Source: Rhea pennata (taxonomy: Eukaryota > Chordata > Aves > Rheiformes > Rheidae). Taken from it: a stretch of DNA of 64,000 bases. Both the position numbers and the translations under genes were made by a program. Shown piece after piece: positions 1 to 15,048 of the stretch (position 1 is its first letter; every line of letters begins with the position of its first letter). Location: contig NC_084669.1 in the NCBI RefSeq assembly GCF_028389875.1, positions 33,208,731 through 33,272,730 of the forward strand, written 5' to 3'. The notes below the pieces were generated by a model. It did no database searches, was not told the DNA's origin, and saw only the letters and a program-made list of their open reading frames with translations.

Positions 1-2850
1 CTGACCTGATGGCATTAAGGTAAAGCTACTTATTTTGAGCAAAGGAAACAGTTCTGGAAACACCTTTAAAAGAAATCCTACATAAGGTTACTAGACAATG
101 AAAAATATTCAGTCAATTGGTACTTCTGTTACTGTATTAATATTCAGATGACAGATGAAAAACACCCCACTGCCCAACGAAAAAGTATTTCTACAAACAT
201 TTCTAACTATTCTGTAACACTCAAATATTGAATACAAGACACCACTGCCACCAAAAAAAGCTCCACAAGTGTTGCTATCTAAACAGTGTGAAGTCTTAGA
301 GAACTCCAGTTACCCAAGTGTGCATATATGCAGGAAACAATCAAGCTGTTTTAAAAAAATACATTAATGGGATTAAAAAAAAAAAAAAAGTTCTCTAGAT
401 TCAGCCATAACTGCAGTAAAGGTCATTAGTACTGATTATGTGACAGTCTTATATTCTCAAAATTCAAACTGAACAATTAGAAACAATGAATACAGTTACC
501 AGTAGTGTATATTTATACACTTAAATACAGCTCAAGCTAGTCCTGTTCAAGGATGTCTAGAATCACAAAGTAGAGAAGAAGGGTCTACACATTATATGAC
601 CTGAGCACATGTACTGCACTATATGGCATTTACAGGGAAAGAAACAAGGGTAGAAGGTTCCAAACAGCTCTTTTAGCCCCCTTTTCCTCTCCCCTAGTTA
701 ATGTGCTCTTTGATAAAAAAAATATCAAATATCAAAAAGTCTTGATCAAAACTCAAATCATATACAAAAAACAATTTTCAGAGGCTATCTCTAGAGATAT
801 CTGGAATTAGATTCACAAGTGTGAATCACTACAATCTTCTTTTGCCCACCAGCCTTTAGTTGTTTTTATAAGCATATTTAATCTGACAGGGAAGGTCAAG
901 TTGCAAAACAGATTTCTGGTCTCTCTCCATTATCTATTGGATAAAATGAAAAGATCAGCAACTAGCTTTCATAGGGCTTGGTAAAGTTTCAGTGTTCTGT
1001 CACTCAAGTATTTATCTGGAATACAGTTGCAAAGTTTTACTGTCAAACACCATTTAGAGTTACTCATTCTCCACATCCTTAGGAAAACTACACTATTGCA
1101 GCTCTCAAAACCTTAAGTTGTAGCTTCTTGCTTTCCCTCTACTCCATGTCCTACACCAGAGAGCTCTGAACAACCTGTAACAGAACTTTCTCCTCCTCTC
1201 CCTGTTCATTCACTTGAAGCTGCCTGAATTCAAACCAACTCTTGAGAGGGAGGGAGGAAAAAACAAACAAACAAAACCCTGTTCCATCCTAATGCCCAAC
1301 TCTGGGGCTTTCCTACTTCCTTTGGGTTGCAGTTACCTGGAAGGTCTGTCAGCCACATCATTCCTTTGTGATTGTTACTTTCAGGGAAGCGAAAGCACCC
1401 CCTCAAAATATCAAATTCACTAGTTCAGACTTCATATGCTTGTTATTGAAGCATCCCTAGCATCTGAAGCATTCTTACAGAGCAGAATTAAGTTCTTTAA
1501 AATAACAAGCTTTCCAAACAAGAAAACATAAAAGTGGGAGCAAACCTGACACCAGTTGTTCTTTCAGTTTCTTTAATAAAGGCATCAGAGCCCCCAGCTG
1601 ATGAATATTCTGCTTAAGGCCTTCTCACCTGAGCAGTGCATAGGGGTATCCATAAGTTAGAAAATTCATATGAATTTTCTTCACCATTTGCAGATGAAAT
1701 CTCCCAGCTTCATTCCCACTATTTACTATGGGAGAAACTTGCTATACTTTGCCTTTGAATCAACTCTGAGCATTAGTGAAAACAAATAAAACAATGTTAC
1801 AAGCTTGTCTAAAAAACGGCACTTAACTTTTGGACACAAAGACTAATTCAATCAACTTCCTTATCAGGAAGGTACACGTAGAACCAAGCCACCAGTGGGA
1901 GATGGGAGCAAGAAGCAAACACTCATGTCTTGTTTGAGAAAAGACCTCAGACCACATCCATCCACACTGTTTAGCTCTCCTATGCATTTATTACATCTTA
2001 GGTTTGATATATTCTAGACAAACTATACAACTGTTTTGATGGCTTGGCAATTTGTAACACATTGCTGGCTTTCCATACATAGAAAACACATTCAACATTG
2101 GCCATAGCATCTCAGCTGTATTAAGCAGGTAGCGCTTATACAGACAAACACGGCTTAAAAAACATGAAACAAGAACCTTTTCCCATCTGTTCTATGTCTC
2201 CCATAGGTTTCTAAATTTTACTTTCTAGCTTATGCTACTTTGATCTAGCTTTCTATTAAGAACGGGAAATGGATCAGTTTTCAGACACATTTTTCCCTTC
2301 CCATTTTTCCTATTCTGAATAGAATAGCAATTACAAATATGGATCTGAAGCCAACAGTGACATACATTTCTAGCATATGCACATGCACTGAACCTAAAGT
2401 TCTTCAGGATCATAGTATAAAACATCCACACAGCTTTTCATAAACTAGAGGAATCTTCTGAAAAAAACACCCTTTCTTTGTCCAAAACAAAGTCCATTTG
2501 CTAATCCTGAAGTGCTCCACCCTGGCTCACAGCATGCCCCAACATTCACCCATCTGTATTTTAAGGAGTTTTGTACAAGAGAACAGAAAGTACTAAAATC
2601 AAAGACATTCTACATCACTTTAAATTGAGGTCAGTGTTTGGATGCAACTCATGTTGCAAGATGCTTGCTTAAGTTAAAAAAAAAATAGTAATAATGTTGC
2701 TATGCTCAGTATTGCATGCATTCTAAGATCTGAAAGTCAAAGATCCAAGTCACAAAATACACACTGAAAATCAAAACACCCAGTTTCAAAATGATTGTAT
2801 CACAGTCAAGAGCTCCTCAGAAGACAACCATTAAATCAAATTCCATCTCA

Positions 2851-2875
2851 TATATATATATATATATATATATAT
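2851..2875. repeat. (TA)n microsatellite
   Basis: About 12 uninterrupted TA units, followed by a degenerate TGTATACACATACACG tail. It is a simple repeat in non-coding DNA. Confidence 0.95.
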
Positions 2876-3627
2876 GTATACACATACACGTTGGTTATTA
2901 TTTTAAGCACATGACAAATAGAAGCAAATCTGGTGATGACAACCAGGTTAAAGACCAATTCACATCTAAAAAGAGCGTCACATCTTCAAACAGCTCAGAA
3001 GGCCTCATCCCTATCTTGCATGTGTTCATATAGACCCAAAAGAGTGCCAGCCCCACCTGGTCAGCATGCCTATTGCCAGACACCCATGCCAGGAAATCAA
3101 GGCTGGCATATGAATGTGATTTAGTATGAGCTAGTACAAATTAGTGTCTTCAGCTACAGCCATGCTCAAGACTCCAGAGCAGGCAGGAGTAACGCCACCC
3201 TCACCCTCCCTGACACTAGTTAAATCCTGCTTGCTTCCCTTGGACCTCATCTTGTATTACCAACTTTGCAATTTCCTGCTCTTGAACCTTGTTTCTAACC
3301 ATGCTCTTGCCTGGCTATTTAGCAAGTGCAGTTCCATCAGCACTCCAGTTCCTTACACACACTCTCCCTGATGCACAGGCCTGCGGCTCCCCTGTTGAGC
3401 CTGTACCTAACAGTTTGGCATGGGCATTCACACATCAACCAAAAGCCCTGACAGCCACTTAAAGAAACATTGCTACACATGAGAGGCCCTCAGTTGCAGA
3501 AATTAGCTAAATGCTGGATCCATAGTATATCCCTAAGAACTCCTGGATTTTGAAAAGTACTGGTACCTCCATGACACTGTAGAGTATATATCATTAAAAC
3601 TAGAAAATGTTTTCTCCTCAGAAGACT

Positions 3628-3660
3628 GGGGGGGGTTGGGGGGGGGAAGTTGGGGAGGGA
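3628..3660 (+). repeat. G-run cluster, possible G-quadruplex
   Basis: Two G runs of 8 or more separated by TT are followed by GGGG and GGG runs with short loops. This fits the G3+N1-7 quadruplex pattern on the plus strand. Whether it folds is not shown by sequence. Confidence 0.6.
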
Positions 3661-6600
3661 ACCACACACCCCCCTACACTCTTTAACAGGGCAAAAGAGG
3701 AAGAAAAAATAGTGATATTAATACTGCTTAGTTATGGGATGAAACAAGTAGATTCGTCTGAACTTCTAGACCTCATTGAGGTCATTTTTTTTTGTAAAGT
3801 TAAAAACATTAAGGGAGTTGGGGGAAGATTAGTGAAATTTTAAAATACATTAGCAATGGCAATGTGGAAATTTTTAAGTCTCACATGAGACTCTTCAAGA
3901 GCCTAAGTATTACTAAAATACAAGCATGCATGTAGGCTAATATTTTAACATTGGTCTCTTCCTAAATATTTTGTGCTTTAAAGCAATATCCTTCTTTTAA
4001 GACTATCTCTGATCACAGGGTTCTACAGTGCAGTCTTTATCCAAGACCACTCCCTGCTGGTCAGATGTCTAACAAATTTAACACTGGAACACAGACCTGC
4101 ACTACAAGCCATAATCTTCAAAAATCCTTCTAAGGAATGAAAATATGACCTAAATATCCAGTGTTTCCAGAAAGTAGAAGTGCAGACTGCTCTGTAATCA
4201 TGACAAAGATTAGAGAATTCATCTGAATCGTCTGTGACCATAAACATTGGTGCCTTTAGGCTGCGTAATTTGCGCCCTAAACAAATTACTTCATAGTGCT
4301 TTGAAACATTACTGATGTAATACATACCCTAATAAGAGCTGTGGAATATCTGCAATAACTAGTACAGTTCTGGACTGGCTTATAATTCCTACTCAAACTA
4401 TGAAGATCCTGAACAGACTGGAAAAATACATAAACACATCCAAAAGCACTTGTATAGACCTGATACTTGATAACAAGTGTTGGGAAAGGAGGGGATGAGC
4501 AAAAAGGAGATCCAGGATATTTGAAGTTTATTCATTTCAAAAAGATTTCCAGTTCAGAGACTGGATGCAAATCCAAATCTCTAAACTTCACATATGATCT
4601 GAATTTCAAAACTCATTTAACTTTCTTGTCTAATTAACCATAGGAGAAAAACTATTTGTATACAAATGCAAGTTACAGAATTTTTTGCTAGTAACAAAAC
4701 ATCTTACGATATATGACTTTCTATTTCAAGGATTTTACTATAATTTCATGAAGATTGATATTAAAAATGGTACCCTCTCCAATCTGTTTCTCTACTGAGC
4801 ATGCAATTTTCTAGTTGGCTAATCATTTAAACATGATTATGAAACAAGAATACACACATCACTGAGTCTCATTTGAAGAGCACAGAGCTCATTTATTACA
4901 AGTTAGGCATGTCAAAGAAATGCAAGTGGATAAATGGAGCTTTGCTGCTGACTAGTATTAGAACAAGATCAGTTTTCTTAAAAGATTTTTTTCCCAGGCT
5001 GTGGCAAGGGATGGGGGAAGGGCAGAAATTAGAGCAGCACATTCTTTTCTTTTTTTTTTTTTAAATATAAACTATAATTACACATAAGGAACAATAAAGA
5101 GTGAGTTTGAATGCAGTTATAAAAATCTTTACATCAAGATGTACATTAAAAAAGGTTAAAGAATGTATTGCTACCCAATTTCTTTGCTCTTAACAGCTTT
5201 AAGTGGTAGTGAAATCAAAAAATTCTCTGGATCCATTTTCAAATCAAATCATCATTTCCTTTAAATTAGCAGATACACAGTCTAGTGGTCCATCTATCTT
5301 TAAAGATGAAAGCATTTGCTCTTTATTAGATTTTCCAGCAAGTTTATTGTATATCCAAACTACTATTTATCAAAAGGTCTGTTTATTTACCAGCATGCAG
5401 CAATACAGGCATTGATCCTTATAAGCAATCTAATCATTAAGTGGAAAGCTCAACACAAATAGGAAGGAATATATTCTGCAAGATGGAAAAGCTTTTATAT
5501 TTAGTGTAATTAGAGTATCATAAAACCTCAGCAAATGCTTTGTTGGGATCACCGGCTCAGTTGGACAAAATCCCTACCAGCATTCTACAAGCTTTCTGAG
5601 CCAGAGAATAATTAGCCATGTGGTAGGTTTGAGCACTCTGCCAGGAAAGCAGAGCAGAAGAAATATTATGACAAGTGACAAACATCTATCCCCCCCCCCC
5701 ATTGTATTGCATGCAATGTACCCATGCATCATATGCACATACGCACCATGCACAAACAAATCAGCTGGCAACTTGCCAAAGTAGCAGCTCATTGACAAAT
5801 CTTGGTTAAACAGCAAGCACATTCCTTAGGTCAGGTTTACAGGGAAAGTGCAAGACATCTTCTTATTGCCTAGAGTATACCCAATGCTTATACCCAGCTG
5901 GCCAAAAATTTGGAGCAGAAATTCAGACTCTGCTTCTGCTTACCCGGCCCCATACACTAACCACACTGAGTGATTAAATGCGAGTTCCTCAATGTTAAAA
6001 TCTGTATCCTTCTTTCATGTTACACTGTCTGGCTACACAGGGCATGTCAAACATAGATAACATTTGTGCTGATGAGTGCTGAAAGTTAAATAGTCACAGT
6101 TTAAAAAAAAAGAAAATAAACTTCAAGTGAGTGCTGTATTACTGACAACGCCACCATCAGAAAATGCTTTCTCACTACAGATCTTCAGGGAGAAGGAAAA
6201 CAAAACAAAAAATCTCATACACACATAACCCCAGTCTTGTCCCAAGGCTGCAGATGGTCCTCTAGTTTTTCTCTTGCAACAAAACTCCAGAGTATACAGC
6301 AGTTCCAGAAAGCACATCTCACACTTGCATTAGTATTTAGGGGTTCCCTACAACACTAGTGGGGAAAAGAACCAAGCTCTGCAAAGAGAAATGAAGCATT
6401 AACTTTCACTATCTACATTTTTTAGAAAGGGATACAGGGGTTTATAAAGGTAGCACTGTAGCTTACTTCATGAGGCCTCAAGTCTTACTTTTTCCTGGAA
6501 GTTGGAGGATCCTAGTAAAATAATTTTAAGTATTGCCTTCTTCTTACAGACTTCATATGAACAGACATTCGAACCCAACAATTACTTCATCATGGATTTT

Positions 6601-8534
6601 TACTGAAGAAAGAGAGAAGAATAGCATCAAGTAAAGTAAATTTTATCGTGGTCTACTCAATCACTACAACAGAGAACAAAAAACTCAAGCCAAAACGGAG
6701 GTTACTGTAATGTCAGTTACAAATAGACCCATGCCAACACTCATAATTAACTTGAAAATTTCTACCTGTTCCAGCAGCCTTTGAACCAGGGGCAGGGTTA
6801 ATTAAATGTAAAGCTATTTCTTTAAATCTGTATGACTACCTTTCCATTCCAGATTAATTCTGATCACAGTCAGAGACATTTAAGAATATGGGAGGAAACA
6901 GTAAGACCTGCATCACGAACAATGAAACTTCTAACATTAAAACTTTCATATAAACATGAGCAGACAGTATCTGTATGGACTAGACCTTGTCCTGTGTTCA
7001 GTTGCCAGTTTTGGCAGACTGAGCTAAATGTTGGCAGAAGACACTCAAAAGCTCTGAAGATAGTCAACATACAGAAAAGGAAGATAGGAAAGACTAAAAT
7101 TACTTTTTCTTCTCCCCTAGTCTCTACTGAATCTCTCTCACATCCAGAAATATGCAGGGAAAGTCTTCTACCAGAGGCCATGCTCCTGTGGTTCACTGCC
7201 CAAACTCCTGCAAGGTGACAGCCAAAAACGTTGGTTTCCACTCCAGAATTTATGGATCTACAGCTTTATGAAGGTCTTTTACATTTCATCTCAGTCATTT
7301 CCTCTATCAAATCTTAAGAATAAAGAGGTGGACTTCTTAAAGAAAATAGCTACCAACTCTGGATACTGCCATTACTATTCTCTGGTCATTTTATCACCTA
7401 AATACAAATACTACAACAGATCCTACGGTCTATCATCAAGAGGTGATGCAGTTATTCAGCTCCAGTGAGAGCCGCTACCATTCAGCACCTAAGAAGTCTG
7501 ACTAGTCTCTGCATGACAACTCTGCACACACAAGGGAAGAGCCAATTTCACTTCTGCTGTATAGACTCTGCCATAGTACTAAGAATAAAGACAGGCATTA
7601 TCTGGTGAGTAACTAAGGTGAGTATGGATAACAATAAACAAAGACTATGATCATGTTAAATATAAGTGTTCAACTTCTTTACATAGCCACTTTACTAAGA
7701 AATATCAAGACTGCATTTTTATTTCGACTACTGCAAGTTATTATATATAGCAGCAGTCACAACATTTTCTTTTATCCTTTGGTAAGCTAGACAGAATCAA
7801 AGTTTATGATTTCTGAGCTGTTCCACTATGATCATTTGAACAATATTTCCTTTATGAAGCTCTCTAATGTGTGGACACATTTTCAGGAATGCCAAACTTA
7901 CAGCTACATTACACACAAAAATATGTAATATATGTATCAATGCTTTCCAAGGTCCTTAAACTTTAGTAGCCAGGTTCCTAAACTTCAGTTGCCAAAAAAA
8001 AAAAAAAAAATGGGAACTCCGAAGAGTATTGTATTCAACCTTAACTGACAAAAAAAGACCAAATGACTAGTACAGCTGCATTCACTAAATTTATTCCAGC
8101 AACAACTGTTACAGAAATATTATTTTTAAAGTGTGATTTATTTACACTAGCATTGAATTTTTCAAATACTGTTGCCTTTCATGCAGAAACATGGATAACT
8201 AACACTTATGCTAAACTGCCAAAATCTGCATCGTGTGGACTGGCACAAAAATAAGATGATAACATTTACATATGTTCAAGACTACTACTTCTGCTTCCAT
8301 GGAACAAGATGAGTTGTATTCATTTTTGCTTTGTAGCTTGAATGTCATAGTCTGGCTAAAGGTACCATGCAGCTGACTAAAATTACCTTACTTTAGACTC
8401 CTCCATTACAATACACTGGCTTTATTTTAACATAGCAAAGGCAGGGTATAATAAACATTAATGACAGAATACTTAACCTTTAAGTAATTTGCTTGTGTGA
8501 TTTATGAGCATCTTTATGTGTACTTCATTTATAT

Positions 8535-8559
8535 TATATATATATATATATATATATAT
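8535..8559. repeat. (TA)n microsatellite
   Basis: About 12 uninterrupted TA units in AT-rich non-coding sequence. Confidence 0.95.
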
Positions 8560-11500
8560 TTAGCCATTATAGATTTAAAAAGTCTTTATAAAAACAGATT
8601 GAATTTAAGATTCCCTGCAATGCGTAAACTTATCAAGAACCATATTTAGTCTATTTTCTTTCCTTCCCTCTCTTGAGCTTAGTATGAGGTTAATGATCTT
8701 TTTATGCTTATTTTCAAGCTATAGATTAATACCGAATATAGTACTTTCTTTTGTTCTGATTTGATCAAGAGAATATTCTTCTGAAACAACACGTTCTTTT
8801 ACAAGTTATTTGAGACAGTGGACAGACAGGAGAAAAAAGACTGCAGAAAAGAGAGATACCTCAGAGTGGCCATGTTTCAAACTACATTATTTTGTACAAA
8901 TGCCTCTTAAGTGATTAAGCACTTTTGAGTCACTTTAAGTTGCATGTTGTTACCTACTTGTATCACTGTAGCAAGCAATTCTAAACTGCTTATAGCGATC
9001 TGGCATGGTTTATTTGCAGAACAAAGAACACTTCACTTTGAGAACCAATTGGCCAAAAAAAAAAAGTGGGGGATTTTATTCTGTAAAGTCAAAGCTGTCA
9101 CAATGAAGCTATACTAGCATATCAAAAGAAATATAACACAACCATTAAAACAGGGAGAGAAAGCTGCATAGACAAGCAAAAAAATTAAAGCTGCACACCA
9201 GCACATGGTGCAAAAGATTTAAAATCCTGATCATACTGAAGTAAGAGTGCTTTTCTCTCCAATTCCAAGATTAGTATTTCGCATTCTGCATGTTAGAGAC
9301 TTCTTCACTTTACTTAAGGAATCCAAACTTTGAAAAAAAAATGTCTGCGGTGAAAGTACATTTAGGAACATGGTCATGACTACAGAGATGTATTGTAAAC
9401 TGAGAAGGGTCTCAGAGCTAGCACCAAAGGCTAAGTGTTTTAAGTATCAATATATGACAAAGTATGCAGCTATACTATGTGACCACTTGGCCTTGGTTGT
9501 TATGGAGAGGAAAGCTGTATGCTTTAAGCCTTTTGAGTAGCATGAACAGAAACATGATGTTATTTATAGAACTATTGAATAAAAGCAAATTGGTGCAAAT
9601 AGTGCTGTTATAAGAAAGTGCTCAAAAAAGGTTTCCCAAATTAGTCTCATAGGTTTTTGAAATCTTAATGTTCACAGCTAAGTGTTTGTTTCTCATCATT
9701 ACATTTTTTCTGTTTTCTTACAATTTCCTTTAAGGTAACAATCACATGCTGACTCAGGAAAGTAAAAATCCCATGCAAAGTAAGCTTTCCCTGAAAATTA
9801 GTTTTCTTTTAAGTAAAATGAGGTGACTTTGCCAGGAGCTGCCAGAAATTAGCACTTGAGAGTAAGTCACCTAACTCCCCAGTCTGTTACTAACTCTGTA
9901 ATGCAATGAACTGTGCAGTGCACACAACATCACATGGCAGGTTAGGGGCCTAGGGCCAGAGACTATGAGGGACCCAGAAGTAGACATGACCGATACAAAT
10001 GTAGGCACAGGCAGCAGACAAGTCTAAGCAGGATCTCCAAGAATAATCCTTGTCCATAACTTCCTTATCCAAAATAAGTCATTGAAAGGAACCTGCTTCA
10101 AGTACCCATATCACATTCGCATAGATTTAAATTGTCAATATTCATTTCTTCCCACTGTTGGAAAGAGAAAAAAAAAGAAAAAACACTCCCTCCTGAATGT
10201 AACTGCCTGATAGTGATCCTAGTTGTTTAACATAATCCTTACAAGTTTTTTTTTTTAAAAAAAAGGAAAAGCACAAGACAGCAAGCAATTACAAGTGCTT
10301 CCATTTTACGTTATACATCTTGCACATCCTCTAGTATTCCTCATTTTAAAAGTCCTCAACTTCAAGTGGTAATCCCTCAACCAACAATCAATATATTGAT
10401 AAACACACTAACTGGATTTAAGCATATGGCCATCAGATGTACTGACATTCAAATTATGAATCACAACTCATAACTATCATCAAAACTGGGGGCTGAATTA
10501 TTGTCCAGGCAAGACACATATTTGGAAGAGCAATTACAACAGTCACAAAATTCTACTGTCATCTCCCACACTAGCCCAAAGGGCCGATATGCACCACAAG
10601 CTGCTGATGGTGATGGAGAGGGGCAGGAGGAATGTTAACAATCTTCCCCTTTTGACCTGCATCAAGACAAAGATCACAATGAAGCTTTACAAGAATGGAG
10701 CCGGCTGAAAGAAACACAGGCCACCCACAGAAGAGTGCTCTGAACCAGCACAAACTGACACATGGGTTTTGGGGTGTGTTTGGTGGGGTTTTTTGACTAG
10801 TTTGATTAATGACCCAAACGGAACAGTAGACTATATATCTGATTTTTATGCTAGAATCATTTCTGGTTTTCATGAGACTGAGACTTAAACAGCTTCACTT
10901 ATAACTTATTGACCTTCCTATTGCCAGATTCAGACATTTCCATCTACTAAACCAAACTCAGGTAAACACATTACTCATACTGTTCATATCTTTCCAGAAA
11001 GGGAGCTTCCAACCTGTTTTCCCTAGAAAACAGGATTAGATCCTAGATGAGGAGCCAAAGCTCATTGGAAAGTTTACATTACTCTTCAGACTTGTCACAT
11101 TATTTCAGAATAATTTAGCTTCCTACCTCTTACACTCAAGTTTAACACCATGATTACTTATGAAACAATATATTAAAATCACAGAGGAAATTTCAAATGT
11201 ATTTATGTAATACATGGTTTCATGGCTGAAGAAAATAACAAAGCACTTCTCCCCAACTACATCCCAACTCCTCAACCACAAACAAAACTGCTTTTCAAAC
11301 TGTGCTGTAAGTCGTATCACTAAAATGAATAAAGTTAAAAATAAAACAAGAAACACATGCACAATATTTAACCTTTATCAGTATAATAAGGAAAAACAGT
11401 AACTTCAGAAATAAGAGCAACTCACTGAATTAAAGTCCTTTCAGAAAATGGGATCAGAGGGAAGGAAGACAATGTGGACATTTGTTAGCAAGGGTTCCAA

Positions 11501-13065
11501 GGATCAACAGGGCAGAGAAGATCTTGTGCACCACAAAACAAAACAAACAGAAAAGACAAATGTTATAGCAGAGAACTTTAAGGCACTGAAGCTCCATGTT
11601 CAGGTCCTTCAGTTTCCAACATTAGCCACAGGTTGAGTGCTGGGAATTACACATGCTCCTGCATATAAAGCTAAGCACCTGCACTTCTACAGTTCCACAT
11701 GCCTAATCTTTAGGAGGCAGATATCATTTAGGAAGTTCTCACCTTTTTTTGTTCCTTGCAACTTGCTCCACACTCCCAGAGGCTCTTACCCCACAGGAGA
11801 GGAGAATTTTTTTCATGCCTTTGCAAACTCATGATCTGTGAAAGTGATCTGGCTTCTCAGGCACATGCATATGTGCTCTCCCCACAGCATTCACTAAAAC
11901 AGGAACAAGCAGAATCAAGGCACACAGAGAAAGGAAATTGGCTCTGCCATCAGCAGTTCTAAACATTGAATCACACTTGCAGATCATTCACCTACAAAAT
12001 GGGGTCATGTCTGTTGCACAACAAGTCATTACTTGTGAAAATGAAAGTCACAGAAGGGGCAAGTCCATGCTTTGAAACACGTTGGGTTTGTTCCCCTCCA
12101 TTTGTCAGGCTACAAGTATAGTGCCCTAAGAATCTGGGCTGAATTCCCCAAGTAAATAAGGTAATGAAGACTTATGACGCTCCGAAGGAAAAAGTCAGCT
12201 TCTAGAGTCATTTATTCAATAGTGTCAGTGTGATAAGGCAAGGCACATCACTAAAGAGACTGTGGTTAAATAAGGCAAACTGCCTATGCTAGTGCAGTCA
12301 AAACAGTAGCTGCTCCACGTTGCACTGGACACTGAAAGCTAGAATCCTGGAAATGCTGGTCCAGATTAAAAATTATATATATTTATGGCTAGATATTCAG
12401 AAGCCATGTAAGTACATAACTTTTCCTAAATTGAAAACCACAAAGCTAGTCACTTAACAGCTTTATGCCTAAGTCTCCAACAGCTTTAAGAAAACTCCAA
12501 ATGCACTTAATGTTCTCAGTTGAAAGGCGTTTACAAGCTTAAGAACATCTTCCATCTTTGACTTCTGTTACCTCATCACTTTCCTGAACTTAAAGGCAAC
12601 CTTCTCCAGAGTTTGGGTGATATATAGCAGTTTATGTACCTCAGATGTTACACAAAGGAGTCAAATGAGCAGACATATGAGGCAACAACACCATTACAAT
12701 GTGCCTTAAATCTAATTTTTGATGAAAGGCAGTCATCTAAAGAAATGACTCAGAATATCTCAAAAAAAGTCACCAGTAATAAAATGAAAAACCCTATATA
12801 ATTTTACTCATTCTTTTCAAATAAATACATGCTGAACTTGTTTTAAAAATGTCTCAAAATGTTTTATTTTACAAAGAGGAGCACCGAGGTCACTGGAAGA
12901 TAAGAAATAAATAATTTTAAGTTTTGAAAATACATTATGAAATATATTCATCCCAAGAGTTTTTCCTCAAGCAAAGGTTATTTGCTCACATCACTACTAA
13001 TATTTCTGGTTTTGGAAAGGTAATGATACCTCCCCTTCCTTGGTACCCATCATATGGATATGTTA

Positions 13066-13068
<3 letters not shown>

Positions 13069-13103
<35 letters not shown>
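13069..13103. repeat. Poly-T tract, 35 bases
   Basis: An uninterrupted run of T. No retrotransposon body or target duplication was recognised next to it, so it is treated as a simple repeat rather than a retrocopy tail. Confidence 0.9.
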
Positions 13104-13106
<3 letters not shown>

Positions 13107-15029
13107 TATTACAAGATATTTCTACCTATAATTTGATAATTCTTTCTTAGAAATTGTTGTTTCTCTCTGAAAGCCATATTGATTCTTAAAGCAGAAGGGC
13201 TACTCACCTTTTATGTTAAGTATTTACTCTTTTATTATATCCCAAGGCTATAATTTAAAGAGGATACTAAGGTCAATTGGCCTCAAATACTTTCTCCTCC
13301 CAACAGCCTTTTTCACTCATTTGCAAGATTCATTCTTTGCCTCTTCACCCAGCTGCAAAACTTCATGCATAATCCCCAAAGTCTTCCTAAAATGGTCAGT
13401 CCTGCAACACTGAAGCAAAGCATCCTGTTTCTTGAGACTTCTGCACATCACAAACAAAGCTCCAGATTCAGGTGTAAAGTGAAGAAATAAGCTAGACTTC
13501 CAACCACCCAAATAAACCATGCCCTATAAGAAATATCTGTAGCTTTGCTTCTCCCCCTCCACTCCTCCCATCAGCCTTGCTTTCCTACAAGCTGACTTTT
13601 GTGTATTTCAATACCTGTTGTGTGCTTGCGTACAGAACAGACATCTCAGTAGGAAAAGGAAAAGCTAAAACTAATTATCAGTTTTTCAGTTTCATCAGAT
13701 CTCAGCTGCAATCAGGAGATCTTCACACAGTAAGCCTAGTAATATCAGCAGGAAGTTTCTTTGAACCAGTTCTAAAGCTAAACAGGTGTTTTGAGGAAAC
13801 ATACTTGCACAGAGATTGCTCTGTTGCTCCAGGCTGCACCAAGCTATTAAAGTGACAGAATTGACAATGAAATTACAGGGTGGGAAAGAAGGGGAAACAA
13901 AGCCACACACAATCCCCCAAAACAGAGGGCAAAACAAAAAAAAGCAGATAACCTTTTAAAGGTGAGAGGCATACAATAAAAATCTACAAAACATTAAGAC
14001 AAAAAGGAAAGTTTTAGGGATCTTTTTTCTTCCTAGAATGAAAATGATGTTTCCCACAACACAGAATACCATCAAAAGATTTCCATAACTTTCAAATTGA
14101 GAAGAAAAATAGAGACAGATGCCTAAGGAGTTTCCTAATACTACATAATTTCTCACTGACTGCATAATCTATGAACTCAAAGCAAGAAGTAGAAATTGTG
14201 ACCCCACAAAAAGCAGGACAACTTATGTAGTTGTAAAACCCTGTCCTAATAACCAACAGCATTTATAACTCTCACTGTCATGCAAGTTAAAGGACTCATA
14301 TTCCTTTAAAAACAACAAAAAAAAAACTTAATGTAGTGCTAGCATTATGCAAAGATAAATGCATAAAACTAACTTTCTTAAAAACACATTTACGTCCATC
14401 TGAAAATGACCTCTATTAGGATTGCTTTAGAAATACCATCCAACATAGATGTTTTACCGTAGAGGCTTTAAAATCTAGAGTGAAGTCTCTGAAGAGTTTC
14501 AGTAAGAATCAAACTCTCATAAGATGGACATACATGATCAACTATTCTGTCACTGAAGGATATTAATTTAGTGACTCCTACTGAAAGAAGCTGCCACCAC
14601 AACCTATTTAAAATAATAACATGCAGAAGATCAGTGTAAAAGCTTAGCCAGCTTTTGCTTTACCACCAACACAGTAAGGCAGATGGAAAAAAAAAAAATC
14701 AGCTAATGAATCCTCCTGACCACAGCTACACAGAAGTTTTCTTTAGCCCATATTTTTAAGTCACAAGATAGAATCAGTATCCTATACAGATTAACATCAT
14801 GATGCACAGATCAGATACTATATGGAAACTTGGAGAAATTTCTCCTTTTCAGAGCACCATCCTAACTATGTCCTTAGGGAATAACTTCCTGAATCTGCTA
14901 GAAACTACTTCATTATAAAAAGAGATTAAAAGAAAGACTGTACCTTTCTCTCTGCCACATATCACTGGAAACTGAAGTTTTAAATTGATCAAATGAAACA
15001 AATTACAGTGTTAATAAATATCTAATGCT

Positions 15030-15048
15030 AAAAAAAAAAAAAAAAAAA
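15030..15048. repeat. Poly-A tract, 19 bases
   Basis: An uninterrupted A run with no recognisable gene or retrotransposon body beside it. Confidence 0.9.

Noticed and set aside
6832..7241. Overlapping 128- and 123-codon frames on both strands
   Set aside because: No similarity to any protein I know, and simultaneous openness on both strands points to chance base composition.
13069..13103. Long T run as the tail of an antisense retrocopy
   Set aside because: No coding remnant or target-site duplication was seen next to it. The same holds for the T run at 58,588 and the A runs at 17,354 and 46,950.
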